64,000 nucleotides of DNA from Phyllobacteriaceae bacterium (GCA_024742765.1 JANSXT010000004.1:1-64000), one strand, 5' to 3'. Counted from the first letter of the stretch, positions 30,738 to 42,197 are shown. A program made the numbers and translations. The notes: a model not told the origin generated them from the sequence alone.

Positions 30738-31724
30738 TCAGCTCAACGCGACGTTCGCCGCCGATTCCTTGAGTTCCTCGCCGAAGCAGCGCTGGTAGAA
30801 CTCGGCGACCAGCGTGCGTTCGAGATCGTCGCACTTGTTGAGGAAGGTCAGGCGGAACGCCATGCCGAGATCGCCGAAGATCTCGGCGTTTTCGGCCCAG
30901 GTGATCACCGTGCGCGGGCTCATCACGGTCGACAGATCGCCATTCATGAAGGCCTGCCGCGTCAGGTCGGCGAGCCGGACCATGGCGTTGACGGTCTCGC
31001 GGCCATCCTTGGTCTGGTAATGCTTCGCCTTGGCAAGGACGATCTCGACCTCATTGTCGTGCGGCAGATAATTGAGCGTGGTGACGATCGACCAGCGGTC
31101 CATTTGCGCCTGGTTGATCTGCTGGGTGCCGTGATAAAGGCCGGTCGTGTCGCCCAGCCCCACCGTGTTGGCGGTGGCGAACAGACGGAAGGCCGGATGC
31201 GGGCGGATCACACGGCTCTGGTCGAGCAGTGTCAGCCGGCCTGAACTTTCCAGAACACGCTGGATGACGAACATCACGTCCGGGCGGCCGGCATCATATT
31301 CGTCAAAGACCAGCGCGACATTGTTCTGGTAGGCCCAGGGCAGGATGCCGTCGCGAAACTCGGTGACCTGCTTGCCGTCGCGGACGACGATGGCGTCCTT
31401 GCCGACCAGATCGATACGGGAAATGTGGCTGTCGAGATTGACGCGCACAGCCGGCCAGTTGAGCCGCGCTGCGACCTGCTCGATATGGGTCGACTTGCCG
31501 GTGCCGTGATAGCCCGACACCATGACGCGACGATTGTGGGCAAAGCCGGCGAGGATCGCCAGCGTGGTGGCACGATCGAAAATATAGTCCGGATCGATTT
31601 CCGGCACATGGGAGTCGCCCGCCGAAAAGGCTGGAACGGTCATGTCGACATCGATGCCGAAGGTTTCGCGCACATCGACGCTCGTGTCGGGCATGTCTGC
31701 GATGTCGAGTTCGATCTTGTTCAT
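30738..31724 (-). CDS. cobS: Cobaltochelatase subunit CobS
   Basis: AAA+ ATPase; [25 protein letters not shown]. Confidence 0.95.
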   Translation of the reverse strand: MNKIELDIADMPDTSVDVRETFGIDVDMTVPAFSAGDSHVPEIDPDYIFDRATTLAILAGFAHNRRVMVSGYHGTGKSTHIEQVAARLNWPAVRVNLDSHISRIDLVGKDAIVVRDGKQVTEFRDGILPWAYQNNVALVFDEYDAGRPDVMFVIQRVLESSGRLTLLDQSRVIRPHPAFRLFATANTVGLGDTTGLYHGTQQINQAQMDRWSIVTTLNYLPHDNEVEIVLAKAKHYQTKDGRETVNAMVRLADLTRQAFMNGDLSTVMSPRTVITWAENAEIFGDLGMAFRLTFLNKCDDLERTLVAEFYQRCFGEELKESAANVALS

Positions 31725-31786
31725 TGCGTCTTCTCCGGCGCGGCGCCCCCGGCCACGCCCGTTCTCATTGTCCTATGGATGGCGCG

Positions 31787-32401
31787 CTAGCACAGGCCGG
31801 CGGTCTTTAACAGTTGATAGGCCTGGATCACGTCGCGGAACCGCTCCTCGGATGTCCGGTCGCCGCCATTGGCGTCGGGGTGGTGCTTCTTGACCAGTTC
31901 CTTGTAGCGCGTCTTGACGTCGTCAGAGGTCGCATCGTCTTTCAGGCCGAGCGTCCGCATGGCCTTGGATTCAAGCGGCTTGAGCCGGCGCACCGGCTTC
32001 TGGCTCTGCGCCCTTTCCCAGGCGGCGGGATCGCGCATCCGCATGGCCTTGGCCGATCCCGATTTCAGATCGGAGAAGACCGGCGCAGCGGTCGTCTTCA
32101 CATTCGCCGTCCCCATCTTCCAGGTCGGTCGGTTGCCGGTCATGGAGTCCTTTTGGAACTTGGCGATGTCGTCATCCGACAGGCCTGAGAAATAATTGTA
32201 GTTCTTGTTGTACTCGCGCACATGGTCGAGACAGAACCACAGATATTCGCCGTCGCGGTTGCGGCCGGCGGGGGCCTTGTGCGTGCCCGGCCGCTCGCAC
32301 CCCGCCCATTGGCAGCGGTTGCGCGCTTCCTCCTCGGCCTGCCTCTTCTTGCCGCCAGGCTTGATGCGGATCGAATCGAAATATTTCGAGCTGGATTTCA
32401 T
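31787..32401 (-). CDS. J domain-containing protein (DnaJ-like)
   Basis: C-terminal LGLKDDATSDDVKTRYKELVKKHHPDANGGDRTSEERFRDVIQAYQLL. Confidence 0.9.
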   Translation of the reverse strand: MKSSSKYFDSIRIKPGGKKRQAEEEARNRCQWAGCERPGTHKAPAGRNRDGEYLWFCLDHVREYNKNYNYFSGLSDDDIAKFQKDSMTGNRPTWKMGTANVKTTAAPVFSDLKSGSAKAMRMRDPAAWERAQSQKPVRRLKPLESKAMRTLGLKDDATSDDVKTRYKELVKKHHPDANGGDRTSEERFRDVIQAYQLLKTAGLC

Positions 32402-32542
32402 GCGGAACCGATTATGGCGCAACGCCATCTGCAAACAAGGATTGACATCGGGAATGCGCGCGGTACGCCAGACGCAAGGGCGCGGAAAAACGACGCACCC
32501 GTTTACCGGTGATCACGACACGTGGCAAGCAGGAGATAGGCA

Positions 32543-32833
32543 TTGGCGGGTCCGATTGAAAGCGCGATGCGCGACAGGCTGGCTGCGGCCTTTGCGCCCG
32601 AGCGGCTCGATGTCATCAATGAAAGCCATCTGCATGCGGGCCATCAGGGCGGTGCGGTGGACGGCACCGGCGAAACCCATTTCCGCGTTCGGATCATGTC
32701 GGCCGCCTTTGACGGCCTTGGCCGCGTGGCGCGGCACCGGGCGGTCAATGATGCGCTGGCCGAGGAACTGGCCGGCGGCGTGCATGCGCTTGCCATCGAG
32801 CCGGCTGCACCGGGCGAGGCGGTGCGGTGGTAG
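32543..32833 (+). CDS. BolA family protein
   Basis: AMRDRLAAAFAPERLDVINESHLHAGHQGG...GETHFRVRI; TTG start. Confidence 0.93.
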   Translation: MAGPIESAMRDRLAAAFAPERLDVINESHLHAGHQGGAVDGTGETHFRVRIMSAAFDGLGRVARHRAVNDALAEELAGGVHALAIEPAAPGEAVRW

Positions 32834-32836
32834 GTT

Positions 32837-32883
32837 CACCCTCGCCCTTCGGGGCTCGCTACGCTCGCACCTCAGGATGAGGG
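32837..32883. repeat. Palindromic intergenic element (Rhizobiales-type dispersed repeat)
   Basis: CACCCTCGCCCTTCGGGGCTCGCTACGCTCGCACCTCAGGATGAGGG; nested GC-rich inverted repeats. Confidence 0.6.
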
Positions 32884-32944
32884 CTGTGATTGCCGGGCTT
32901 CGAAGGGCGCGGGTCTGACACTGCAGTTCAGAGCCCGACTATCC

Positions 32945-34201
32945 TCATACCGGCCGGACGCGCAGCTTTCTGATCCGGTTCTTCTCGCGCTTGAGCACAA
33001 TGAAGCGTTTGCCGTGGAAGGTGAAGGCCTGCTTTTCGGCGGGGATCGTCTTGGCCTCGTGGATGACAAGCCCGGCAATCGTGTTGGCATCGTCGTCCGG
33101 CAGGTCCCAGTCGAGCGCGCGGTTGAGGTCGCGGATCGGTACCGACCCATCGACGACGACAGACCCGTCCGCCTCGGATTGAACGCCGGCAACCTCGACA
33201 TCGTGTTCGTCGGCAATGTCGCCAATGATCTCCTCGATAATGTCCTCGAGCGTGACCAGCCCTTCCAGTTCGCCATATTCGTCGACGACGATCGCCACAT
33301 GGGCCCGGCGGCGCAGGAATGCGTTGAGCTGGTCCTGCAGCATGGTCGTATCAGGCACGAACCAGGGCTTGTTGGCGATCTTCATGATATCGACCCGCGT
33401 CGGATCGTTGTCGACCGCGTGCAGCGCGCGCAACAGGTCCTTGGCGTGGACGATGCCGACAATGTTGTCGGTCTCGCCGCGCCAGACCGGCATGCGCGTA
33501 TAGGGGCTTTCGAGGATCTCGCGCACAACGATTTCGGGCGAATCGTCGGCATTGACCATACGCATCGACGTGCGGTGGATCATGATGTCGCCGACATCGA
33601 GTTCGCTGAGGTCGAGCACGCCGCCGAGGCGATCGCGTTCCTCCTTGACGAAGGAGCCCTCCTCATGAAGCACCGTGACCGCGCCGCGCAGTTCTTCATG
33701 CGCCGACAGGATCGATTCGTTCGCCTCGAAGGTGACGCCGAAAACGCTCAAGATGCGACGGACGATGAAGTCGACGGCGCGGGCCAGCGGCGAGACGAGC
33801 GCAACGAAGATCTGGATGGCCGGCACGACGAACATGGCGAACCGGTCGGTCTTGGAGATCGCCAAATATTTCGGCATCACCTCGGCGAAGATGACCAGCA
33901 GCACCGTCATGACGAGAGTGGCGTAGACGACACCGGTCTCACCGAACAGCGACAGGAACAGGGTGGTTGCAAGCGCAGACGACAGCACGTTGATCAGATT
34001 GTTGCCGATCAGTAGCGCGCCGATCAACCGCTCCTTGTTTTCGGTCAGCCGGCCGACGGCGCCGGCGCGGGCATTGCCGTTGGCCTCCATCTGGCGCATG
34101 CGGCCGCGTGACACGGCGGTCAGCGCCGTCTCCGATCCGGAAAAGAAGCCCGACATGACAATCAGCACCGCGATGGCGCCGGCTATGATCCAGATTTCCA
34201 T
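32945..34201 (-). CDS. HlyC/CorC (CNNM) family transporter with CBS domains
   Basis: GSETALTAVSRGRMRQMEANGN...MPVWRGETDNIVGIVHAKDLL...VVDEYGELEGLVTLEDIIEEIIGDI. Confidence 0.93.
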   Translation of the reverse strand: MEIWIIAGAIAVLIVMSGFFSGSETALTAVSRGRMRQMEANGNARAGAVGRLTENKERLIGALLIGNNLINVLSSALATTLFLSLFGETGVVYATLVMTVLLVIFAEVMPKYLAISKTDRFAMFVVPAIQIFVALVSPLARAVDFIVRRILSVFGVTFEANESILSAHEELRGAVTVLHEEGSFVKEERDRLGGVLDLSELDVGDIMIHRTSMRMVNADDSPEIVVREILESPYTRMPVWRGETDNIVGIVHAKDLLRALHAVDNDPTRVDIMKIANKPWFVPDTTMLQDQLNAFLRRRAHVAIVVDEYGELEGLVTLEDIIEEIIGDIADEHDVEVAGVQSEADGSVVVDGSVPIRDLNRALDWDLPDDDANTIAGLVIHEAKTIPAEKQAFTFHGKRFIVLKREKNRIRKLRVRPV

Positions 34202-34206
34202 GACAG

Positions 34207-35331
34207 TCAGCTCTCGAGCATCTGTTGAAGGAACGTCCTGACCTCGGACGGTGGCACGTCACGGGCAACGAAAGCCTCGCCGATGCCGTGCGTCAGGATG
34301 AAGGTGAGCGCGCCGCGCGAGACTTTCTTGTCCTGGGCGATGAAATCCATCAGCGCGTCGGCGTCCGGTATGTGGGCGCGCACCGGCGTCAGATCGGTCG
34401 GCAGGCCGGCCGTTTCAAGATGGGCGGTGACGCGTTTCACATCGTCGGGGCTACACAAATTCATGCGCGCCGAAAAGGCATACGCCAGCACCATGCCGAT
34501 GGCGACGCCCTCACCATGAACGAGCACATCGGAGCGATAGCCGGTGATGCCTTCCAGCGCATGGCCGAATGTGTGGCCGAGATTGAGCAGAGCCCGTTCT
34601 CCGGCCTCGCGCTCATCGCGGGCGACAATGGCGGCCTTGGCTCGGCACGATGTGGCGATCGCCTGCGTCCGCGCCGGGCCGCCGGTGGTGATCGCATCGA
34701 GATTGTCTTCCAGCCAGGAAAAGAAGGACGCATCGTTGATCAGTCCGTATTTGGCCACCTCGGCATAGCCAGCGCGGAACTCGCGTTCGGGGAGCGTATC
34801 GAGAATGGCCGTGTCGGCGATGACGATGCGCGGCTGATAGAATGCGCCGACCAAATTCTTGCCCTGCGGCGCGTTGATCCCAGTCTTGCCGCCGACAGAC
34901 GAGTCCACCTGAGCCAGAAGTGACGTGGGGACCTGCACGAAGCCCGTGCCGCGCCGGGTCACCGCCGCCGCAAATCCGGTCAGGTCTCCGATCACCCCGC
35001 CGCCGAGCGCAATCACCAGATCGCCGCGTTCGAGACGCGCATCGAGCAGCGCTTCGACGGTTTGTTGGAGATGGCCGAAATCCTTGGTCGCTTCGCCCGG
35101 CGGCAGGATGATGGGCGTTGCCTCCAGCCCGGCTGCGGAAAGGCTATCGTGCAGCATGTCGAGATGAAGTGCGGCCACGTTCTCGTCGGTGACGATCGCG
35201 CAGCGGGCACCGGGCACCAAATCGGCCAGCCGTGCACCGGTCTCGCCGAGAACGCCCGGGCCGATGACGATGTCGTAACTTCGGTCGCCCAGATCGACGC
35301 GAACCGTCTGGTGCAGGGACTGGTCGCTCAT
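34207..35331 (-). CDS. aroB: 3-dehydroquinate synthase
   Basis: LVIALGGGVIGDLTGFAAAVTRRGTGFVQVPTSLLAQVDSSVGGKTGIN. Confidence 0.97.
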   Translation of the reverse strand: MSDQSLHQTVRVDLGDRSYDIVIGPGVLGETGARLADLVPGARCAIVTDENVAALHLDMLHDSLSAAGLEATPIILPPGEATKDFGHLQQTVEALLDARLERGDLVIALGGGVIGDLTGFAAAVTRRGTGFVQVPTSLLAQVDSSVGGKTGINAPQGKNLVGAFYQPRIVIADTAILDTLPEREFRAGYAEVAKYGLINDASFFSWLEDNLDAITTGGPARTQAIATSCRAKAAIVARDEREAGERALLNLGHTFGHALEGITGYRSDVLVHGEGVAIGMVLAYAFSARMNLCSPDDVKRVTAHLETAGLPTDLTPVRAHIPDADALMDFIAQDKKVSRGALTFILTHGIGEAFVARDVPPSEVRTFLQQMLES

Positions 35332-35927
35332 GAGCCGATCGTTCCGGTTTGGGGTGTTTTGACGTGCAGATGGTCGTGGAGGGCGTTGACGACCATGTCG
35401 GCCATCTCCTCCTTGCCGACATCGCGGGATATGACGGTTACATCGGCGGTCGCATAAACCGGGTAGCGCTCGTCCATCAGCTTTTGCATCACCGCGCGCG
35501 GATCGGGCGCCTTGAGTAGCGGCCGCGTCGCCTTGCGCGAGACGCGCGCCATCAAGAGATCAAGGTCGGCCGATAGCCAGACCGAGACGCCGGCGGCACC
35601 GATCGCGGCCCGTGTGTCGGCGTTCATGAAAGCGCCGCCGCCGGTCGCCAGCACCGTTGCGCCGGCGCCGAGCAGCCGGGTCATGACGCTGGCCTCAAGG
35701 CGCCGGAACTCGGCCTCGCCATAGTGCTCGAATATGTCGGCGATCGACATGCTCGCCGCTTCCTCGATCTCATGATCGGCATCGATGAAGGGCAGTTCGA
35801 GCTGTGCGGCGAGCTTGCGCCCGATGGCCGACTTGCCGGCGCCCATCAGGCCGATCAGCACGATCGGCCGCCCGTCCAGCCGGGCGACGACCTGTTTGGC
35901 CGGGTCGGGCGATTTTTCTGTCATCAT
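35328..35927 (-). CDS. aroK: Shikimate kinase
   Basis: IVLIGLMGAGKSAIGRKLAAQLELPFIDADHEIE. Confidence 0.96.
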   Translation of the reverse strand: MMTEKSPDPAKQVVARLDGRPIVLIGLMGAGKSAIGRKLAAQLELPFIDADHEIEEAASMSIADIFEHYGEAEFRRLEASVMTRLLGAGATVLATGGGAFMNADTRAAIGAAGVSVWLSADLDLLMARVSRKATRPLLKAPDPRAVMQKLMDERYPVYATADVTVISRDVGKEEMADMVVNALHDHLHVKTPQTGTIGS

Positions 35928-36048
35928 ATGATGTTAGCACATCATGGCGATGGCCGAGTCAAGCCGTTTGCCGGCGCTTGATCTTTCCCCCGTCGACGCT
36001 GCATAAGAAGCGCAATTGTCCGATTTCGGGCAAAGATGGTTGTGTGTG

Positions 36049-36258
36049 ATGCCCAGTCTGTTCCGGTTCCTCTTCGTGTTGGGTGTTCTAGTGGCGCTGG
36101 CCTATGGCGCCATGTTCGCTCTGGTGGTTTTCGTCGAACCCGAGCCGCGTCCGATGACAGTCACGATCCCCGCTGACCGCCTCAATCCGGTGCGGATCAC
36201 CGTTCCCGCGCCGCCGCCGGTCGAAACGGATGAGGCGAACACGGAAACCGCGCAATAG
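36049..36258 (+). CDS. Small hypothetical membrane protein
   Basis: 69-aa; one TM (FRFLFVLGVLVALAYGAMFALVVFV) and Pro-rich tail. Confidence 0.7.
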   Translation: MPSLFRFLFVLGVLVALAYGAMFALVVFVEPEPRPMTVTIPADRLNPVRITVPAPPPVETDEANTETAQ

Positions 36259-36297
36259 GCAGCGTTTCGGTAAGGTCTCGCCGATAGGCTGACCGCC

Positions 36298-37227
36298 ATG
36301 ATCGAACCGTTTCTTGAGATGATGAGCGCCGAGCGGGGTGCGGCGGCCAACACGCTTCATTCCTACCGCCGCGATCTGGAGGATGCCGACCGTTTCGTGC
36401 GCGCCCGCGGCGTGAGCGGATTGCACGTTGCGCAAACCGCCGATCTTTCGGCCTATCTGCACGATCTGGAAGCGCAGGGGTTTGCCGCCAGTTCGCAGTC
36501 GAGGCGCCTGTCGGCGCTGCGCCAGTTCTTCCGTTTCCTGTTTGCCGAAAATGTCCGCTCCGACGATCCGACCGGCGTCATCGCCTCGCCAAAAAAACAG
36601 CGGGGCCTGCCGCGCCATCTGAGTATGAATGCGGTGTCGCGCTTGCTCGAGGCGGCGCGCAGCGAAGCGCTTGAAGGCCACAAAGCGCCGGCGCAGGCGC
36701 GGCGGACGGCGCGTACCCATGCGATGGTGGAGTTTCTCTATGCCACCGGACTGCGCATCAGCGAACTGACGCGCCTGCCAGTGACGATACTTTATCGCGA
36801 CGAACCGTTCTTCATGGTCAAGGGAAAGGGCGCCAAGGAGCGCCTCGTCCCCCTGTCCGAGGGCGCGCGCGGCGCGGGACAGGCCTATCGCGCGCTTTTG
36901 GAGTGCGATGAGCGCGCCAGCCAGTGCCCGTTCCTTTTCCCTGATGACAGTTTTTCGGGGCCTGTGGCGCGGCAGGTTCTGGCGCGCGATCTCAAGGCGC
37001 TGGGCGCGCGCTGCGGCATCGCCGCCGCAGACCTTTCACCGCACGTGCTGCGCCATGCCTTTGCGACCCATCTTCTTGAAAACGGTGCCGATCTGCGGGT
37101 CGTGCAGCAATTGCTGGGCCATGCGGACATATCGACCACGCAGGTCTACACCCATGTCATGGATGAACGGCTGCATGCGCTGGTCAGCGCGCATCATCCG
37201 TTGGCGGCGTCCGGAAACCGACAATAA
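36298..37227 (+). CDS. xerD: Tyrosine recombinase XerD
   Basis: [39 protein letters not shown]; next to aroK/accA. Confidence 0.93.
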   Translation: MIEPFLEMMSAERGAAANTLHSYRRDLEDADRFVRARGVSGLHVAQTADLSAYLHDLEAQGFAASSQSRRLSALRQFFRFLFAENVRSDDPTGVIASPKKQRGLPRHLSMNAVSRLLEAARSEALEGHKAPAQARRTARTHAMVEFLYATGLRISELTRLPVTILYRDEPFFMVKGKGAKERLVPLSEGARGAGQAYRALLECDERASQCPFLFPDDSFSGPVARQVLARDLKALGARCGIAAADLSPHVLRHAFATHLLENGADLRVVQQLLGHADISTTQVYTHVMDERLHALVSAHHPLAASGNRQ

Positions 37228-37324
37228 GGCAAGGCGCGCCCGCCATCCTTGACATCATGCCCGTTTGCCGCCACCTGCATGCCGCAACGGGCGCAGGAAC
37301 CGGCCGATGGCCGCAGGATGATCG

Positions 37325-38281
37325 ATGTACAGCTATCTTGAGTTCGAAAAACCGATCGCAGATCTGGAAGGCCAGATCCTCGAACTCAAAAAGCTGGCCG
37401 AAAGCGGCGAGGGGGCCGTCGACGTCGCCGAGGAAATCGCGCGGCTCGAAAAGCGTTCGCACGAGGCGCTGGTCGAGGCTTATCGCAAGCTGACCCCATG
37501 GCAAAAGGCGATGGTCGCCCGCCATCCCGACCGGCCGCACTGCATCGATTATGTCGAGGCGCTGTTCACCGAATTCACGCCGCTCGCCGGCGACCGCAAT
37601 TTCGCCGAGGATGAGGCCGTCCTGGCCGGGTTTGCGCGCTATCAGGGGCAGCCCGTCGCGGTCATCGGCCAGGAAAAGGGTAACGACACCAAATCCCGGC
37701 TCAAGCACAATTTCGGCATGGCGCGGCCGGAGGGCTATCGCAAGGCTGTGCGGATCATGGAACTGGCCGACCGGTTCGGCCTGCCGGTGATCACGCTGGT
37801 CGACACGGCCGGCGCCTATCCGGGCATCGGCGCGGAGGAGCGCGGACAGGCCGAGGCGATCGCCCGGTCGACGGAGAAGTGCCTGAACCTGAGGGTCCCT
37901 ATCGTGTCGGTGATCATCGGCGAGGGTGGTTCGGGCGGTGCGATCGCCATTGCCACGGCCAACACCGTGCTGATGCTTGAACACGCGATCTATTCGGTGA
38001 TCTCGCCGGAAGCGGGCGCGTCGATCCTGTGGCGCGATGCGGCGCGCGCCAAGGACGTCGCCACGGCCATGAAGATCACGGCCCAGGACCTGTTCGAACT
38101 GAAGATCATCGATGCGATCATTTCCGAACCGCTGGGCGGCGCGCATCGCGACGTATCCGCCGTGATGGCCAAAACCGACAGCCATCTCACCAAGGCCATG
38201 GCGGCGATGGACGGCAAGGATGGCGACACGCTCAGGCGCGAGCGGCGCGAGAAGTTCCTCGCCATCGGCCGCAACCTCTGA
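37325..38281 (+). CDS. accA: Acetyl-CoA carboxylase carboxyltransferase subunit alpha
   Basis: [21 protein letters not shown]...[25 protein letters not shown]. Confidence 0.97.
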   Translation: MYSYLEFEKPIADLEGQILELKKLAESGEGAVDVAEEIARLEKRSHEALVEAYRKLTPWQKAMVARHPDRPHCIDYVEALFTEFTPLAGDRNFAEDEAVLAGFARYQGQPVAVIGQEKGNDTKSRLKHNFGMARPEGYRKAVRIMELADRFGLPVITLVDTAGAYPGIGAEERGQAEAIARSTEKCLNLRVPIVSVIIGEGGSGGAIAIATANTVLMLEHAIYSVISPEAGASILWRDAARAKDVATAMKITAQDLFELKIIDAIISEPLGGAHRDVSAVMAKTDSHLTKAMAAMDGKDGDTLRRERREKFLAIGRNL

Positions 38282-38392
38282 CACCCCCGGTCGCGTCCGC
38301 CAATCCGCGTCAGCCTGCCGCGCCCGTGCCTGCGCCTATCGCTTGGCAAGTGACGGCCGCATGCATATTTGTTGGCCGTCCACCCAAGGGGA

Positions 38393-39547
38393 ATGAGCAT
38401 GGCACAGGCACCGAGCCAAGATTTGGTCACCGACACGCTGCGCAAGATCACGCTGCCTGACGGACGCGATCTGGTGAGCGCCGGGATGGTGTCGGACATC
38501 TTCATTGCCGACGGCAAGGTGTTCTTCTCGCTGACCTGCGCTGCTGCCGATGCCGAGCGGCTCGAACCTGTCCGCAAGGCGGCGCAGGCCGCCGTCACCG
38601 CGCTGCCCGGCGTCAGTTCGGCGATGGTCGCACTGACCGCCGAAAAGAAGGGTGGCGCGAACGGCTCGGCGCCGCAGGCGCGCAATGTGCCCCCGCCGCA
38701 GCCATCGGCAGAGCGGCGTCCGGTGACAGACCGGCCGAAGGCCGACGTTCCGGGCGTCAAGCACATCATCGCCGTCGCCTCGGGCAAGGGCGGGGTCGGC
38801 AAGTCGACCACCGCGATCAATCTGGCGCTCGGCCTGGCCGCCTGCGGGTTGAAGACGGGCATCCTCGATGCCGACATTTACGGACCGTCCCTGCCGCGCC
38901 TTCTGGGCCTGAAGGACACCAAACCGCAGCAGCTCGAAGGGCGCATTCTCAAGCCGATCGAGCAGTACGGGCTCCAAGCCATGTCGGTCGGTTTTCTGGT
39001 CGAGGAAGAAACGCCGATGATCTGGCGCGGGCCGATGGTCGTCTCGGCGATCACGCAGATGCTGCGCGAAGTCGCCTGGGCCGATCTCGACGTTCTGGTC
39101 GTCGACATGCCGCCGGGCACGGGTGACGCGCAATTGACCATGGCGCAGAACGTGCCGCTGTCCGGCGCGGTGATCGTCTCGACGCCGCAGGATCTGGCGC
39201 TGATCGATGCGCGCAAGGGCCTGAAAATGTTCGAGAAGGTCAATGTGCCGGTTCTGGGCATCATCGAGAATATGAGCTATTTCGTCGCCCCGGACACGGG
39301 CGTGCGTTACGACATTTTCGGCCATGGCGGTGCCAGGGCGGAAGCCGAGCGGCTCGGTGTCCCCTTCCTGGGCGAGGTGCCGCTGGTGATGGCGATCCGC
39401 GAGACCTCGGATGCCGGCCGGCCAATAACCGTGGCGGAACCGGACGGCCCGCATGCAGCCGCCTACACGGCCATCGCCGAACAGGTTTCGGCGGCGCTGT
39501 CGGCCGGTGCCGGCGCGAAACCCGCACCCGCCATCGTTTTCGAGTGA
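38393..39547 (+). CDS. Mrp/NBP35 family ATP-binding protein (ApbC-like Fe-S carrier)
   Basis: IIAVASGKGGVGKSTTAINLALGLA...LGIIENMSYFVAPDTG. Confidence 0.95.
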   Translation: MSMAQAPSQDLVTDTLRKITLPDGRDLVSAGMVSDIFIADGKVFFSLTCAAADAERLEPVRKAAQAAVTALPGVSSAMVALTAEKKGGANGSAPQARNVPPPQPSAERRPVTDRPKADVPGVKHIIAVASGKGGVGKSTTAINLALGLAACGLKTGILDADIYGPSLPRLLGLKDTKPQQLEGRILKPIEQYGLQAMSVGFLVEEETPMIWRGPMVVSAITQMLREVAWADLDVLVVDMPPGTGDAQLTMAQNVPLSGAVIVSTPQDLALIDARKGLKMFEKVNVPVLGIIENMSYFVAPDTGVRYDIFGHGGARAEAERLGVPFLGEVPLVMAIRETSDAGRPITVAEPDGPHAAAYTAIAEQVSAALSAGAGAKPAPAIVFE

Positions 39548-39578
39548 TCGCGTCCCGGCGGGCGCGGCCGGCCGGAGC

Positions 39579-40991
39579 TCAGCCCTTCAGCGCGCGAATG
39601 TCGACAAAGCGGCCGGCGATCGCCGCGGCGGCGGCCATGGCCGGCGAGACGAGGTGCGTCCGGCCCTTGTAGCCCTGCCGGCCCTCGAAATTGCGGTTTG
39701 ATGTCGAGGCGCAGCGCTCCTCCGGCTTCAGCCGGTCGTCATTCATCGCAAGGCACATGGAGCAGCCCGGCTCGCGCCAGTCAAAGCCCGCCGCCTTGAA
39801 GATCGTGTCCAGCCCTTCCGCCTCGGCCTGCGCCTTGACCAGTCCCGAGCCGGGCACGATCATCGCATCGACCCGCTCGGCCACGCGCTGGCCTTCGACG
39901 ACGCGGGCCACTTCGCGCAAATCCTCGATGCGGCCATTGGTGCAAGAGCCGATGAACGCACGGTCGATCTCGATGTCGGTGATCTTGGTGCCCGGCTTGA
40001 GACCCATATAGTCGAGCGCCCGCCATTTGGAGGCGCGCTTGTTGGCGTCCTCGATCTCGTCCGGGTTCGGCACGCTGCCCTCGATCGAGACGACGTCTTC
40101 GGGCGAGGAGCCCCAGGAGACGATCGGCGGCAGGTCGGCTGCATCGAGCGTGACGATCTTGTCGAAATGGGCGCCTTCGTCGGTGTGCAGCGTCTGCCAA
40201 TAGGCGAGCGCCATGTCCCACGCCTTGCCCGTGGGCGCGCGGGGCTTGTCCTTGATGTAAGCGAACGTCGTCTCATCGGGCGCGATCATGCCGGCGCGGG
40301 CACCGCCTTCGATCGACATGTTGCAGACGGTCATGCGCCCTTCCATGGAGAGCGCCCGGATCGCGTCACCCGCATATTCGATAACATGGCCCGTGCCGCC
40401 GGCGGTGCCGATCTGGCCGATGATGGCGAGGATGATGTCCTTGGCCGTCACGCCCTCGGGCGCGACGCCATCGACGCGCACCAGCATGTTCTTGGCCTTT
40501 TTCTGGATCAGCGTCTGGGTTGCCAGCACATGCTCCACTTCGGACGTGCCGATGCCGTGCGCCAACGCGCCGAATGCACCGTGGGTCGAGGTGTGGCTGT
40601 CGCCGCAGACGATGGTCATGCCCGGCAGGGTGAAGCCCTGTTCGGGGCCGACAATATGGACGATGCCCTGCCGGCGGTCGCTTTCGGAATAATATTCGAT
40701 GCCGAATTCGGCGGCGTTCTTCGCCAGCGCCTCGACCTGGATGCGGCTTTCCTCGTTCTTGATGCCCAGATGGCGGTCGGGCGAGGTCGGCACATTGTGG
40801 TCGACCACGGCCAGCGTCTTGTCGGGCTGGCGGACGGTGCGGTTGGCCATCCGCAGGCCCTCGAACGCCTGCGGGCTCGTCACCTCGTGTACCAGATGCC
40901 GGTCGATATAGATGAGGGAGGTGCCGTCTTCGGCTTCGTGGACCAGATGATCGTCCCAGATTTTGTCATAGAGCGTGCGCGGCGCGGCCAT
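39579..40991 (-). CDS. leuC: 3-isopropylmalate dehydratase large subunit
   Basis: [44 protein letters not shown]. Confidence 0.97.
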   Translation of the reverse strand: MAAPRTLYDKIWDDHLVHEAEDGTSLIYIDRHLVHEVTSPQAFEGLRMANRTVRQPDKTLAVVDHNVPTSPDRHLGIKNEESRIQVEALAKNAAEFGIEYYSESDRRQGIVHIVGPEQGFTLPGMTIVCGDSHTSTHGAFGALAHGIGTSEVEHVLATQTLIQKKAKNMLVRVDGVAPEGVTAKDIILAIIGQIGTAGGTGHVIEYAGDAIRALSMEGRMTVCNMSIEGGARAGMIAPDETTFAYIKDKPRAPTGKAWDMALAYWQTLHTDEGAHFDKIVTLDAADLPPIVSWGSSPEDVVSIEGSVPNPDEIEDANKRASKWRALDYMGLKPGTKITDIEIDRAFIGSCTNGRIEDLREVARVVEGQRVAERVDAMIVPGSGLVKAQAEAEGLDTIFKAAGFDWREPGCSMCLAMNDDRLKPEERCASTSNRNFEGRQGYKGRTHLVSPAMAAAAAIAGRFVDIRALKG

Positions 40992-41116
40992 GGCGGCGTG
41001 TCCTCATTGGCGAGTTGGCGGTATCGCGCCGATATGCAACGGCGGGGGAAGGGGCGTCAAGGATGCGCGCTTCCTGTGCGGCCTCGTTGAAGCGCCGCGC
41101 CCAGCCAACCGCCTGA

Positions 41117-41392
41117 CTAACGTTGCTGTTGAAGGCGGAACTCGAAGTAGCGCAACTGCTGCTCAGGAATATCGCGCCGGTCGACCCGACCATTACGCAT
41201 GTCGCGCAACAGCTGCTGCTCGGCCCGACTGTCGAGTGCGAAGCTGGGATTGAGCTTGGGTGTCAGGATCGGATCGTACAGGCGGCCCGAGGCAATGGCG
41301 TTGAGCCGTCCGCCGCCGCGAGAGCCTTCAAATGCGAGTGCCGGGGCTGCGGGAAGCGCCAGAATCGCTGCAAGAAAAGCCCGTCTTTTCAT
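41117..41392 (-). CDS. Hypothetical exported protein
   Basis: MKRRAFLAAILALPAAPALA signal peptide; about 91 aa. Confidence 0.65.
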   Translation of the reverse strand: MKRRAFLAAILALPAAPALAFEGSRGGGRLNAIASGRLYDPILTPKLNPSFALDSRAEQQLLRDMRNGRVDRRDIPEQQLRYFEFRLQQQR

Positions 41393-41530
41393 ATCGGCCT
41401 CCGCTTTGCGCACCAAGGTGGACACAATCGTCACCCGCTATCTGGTCCCATGATGAGCGAATTGCCAGAGGCGCCCGAACATATTGTCGTGAGGCAGCGT
41501 CGCGGCTCGAGGCGATCGCCGGGCGGGCAC

Positions 41531-42163
41531 CTAGACCTTGACGATCTCAAAGCGACAGACATCGCTGCCCCATCCCACGCACTCGGTCTCGTGGATCGTG
41601 ATGGCCGGATCGACGAGGGTCTGGAACAGGCGCCGGAACACCGCCGCATGCCAGACGCAGGATGAAAAACCGACCTTGCCCAGACAGATCGGATTGTCGT
41701 GAATGGCGATGAAGTCCGGGCCCTGCTCGATGCGCGCATTGCCGGCAAAGGTCCAGGCGTTGCGGGCAATCGCCGTCAGCAAAAGGCGTTGCGCGATGCC
41801 CCTTGGCAGATGTTTTAACAGCCACTGGGCGGCTTTGGGGATGCGGTTGGCAAGGATATAGTCGCCCGTCAGTTCGCCGGCCCGCTTCATCACCGCATGG
41901 GCGGTTTTCGCATCGAGCTCGGCGGCGATCTGGCGGTTCAGAGCGTTGACGATATCGGCCTCGACCATGGCGTGGGGATCGGCATCGGCAAAGTGCTCGA
42001 GGCCCGCGGCGGCAAAGATGGTCTGGCACGTTTCGCCGCCGGCCAACTCGCGGAGCGCCATCCGCGTCTGGATGATGGCGTTGGGTCCGACGGTCGGTTT
42101 GGGCGCTCCCGCCGCAACATGAAAGACCGGCGCGCCGGCCGTTCCGGCATCAAGGGCCGTCAT
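41531..42163 (-). CDS. bchJ: BchJ-like bacteriochlorophyll biosynthesis protein (V4R domain)
   Basis: C-terminal V4R-like CLGKVGFSSCVWHAAVFRRLFQTLVDPAITIHETECVGWGSDVCRFEI; directly downstream of bchE. Confidence 0.82.
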   Translation of the reverse strand: MTALDAGTAGAPVFHVAAGAPKPTVGPNAIIQTRMALRELAGGETCQTIFAAAGLEHFADADPHAMVEADIVNALNRQIAAELDAKTAHAVMKRAGELTGDYILANRIPKAAQWLLKHLPRGIAQRLLLTAIARNAWTFAGNARIEQGPDFIAIHDNPICLGKVGFSSCVWHAAVFRRLFQTLVDPAITIHETECVGWGSDVCRFEIVKV

Positions 42164-42197
42164 GATGCGTCTCCCCGGCCAAGGCGACGCCGGGCTG

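Noticed and set aside
35922-35933. Perfect palindrome CATCATATGATG at the aroK start
   Set aside because: Largely produced by two consecutive ATG codons of aroK; not convincing as an operator.
37184-38284. 366-aa minus-strand ORF
   Set aside because: Antisense shadow of accA; His/Arg/Asp-rich composition with no family resemblance.
38336-39454. 372-aa minus-strand ORF
   Set aside because: Antisense shadow of the Mrp/ApbC ATPase gene.
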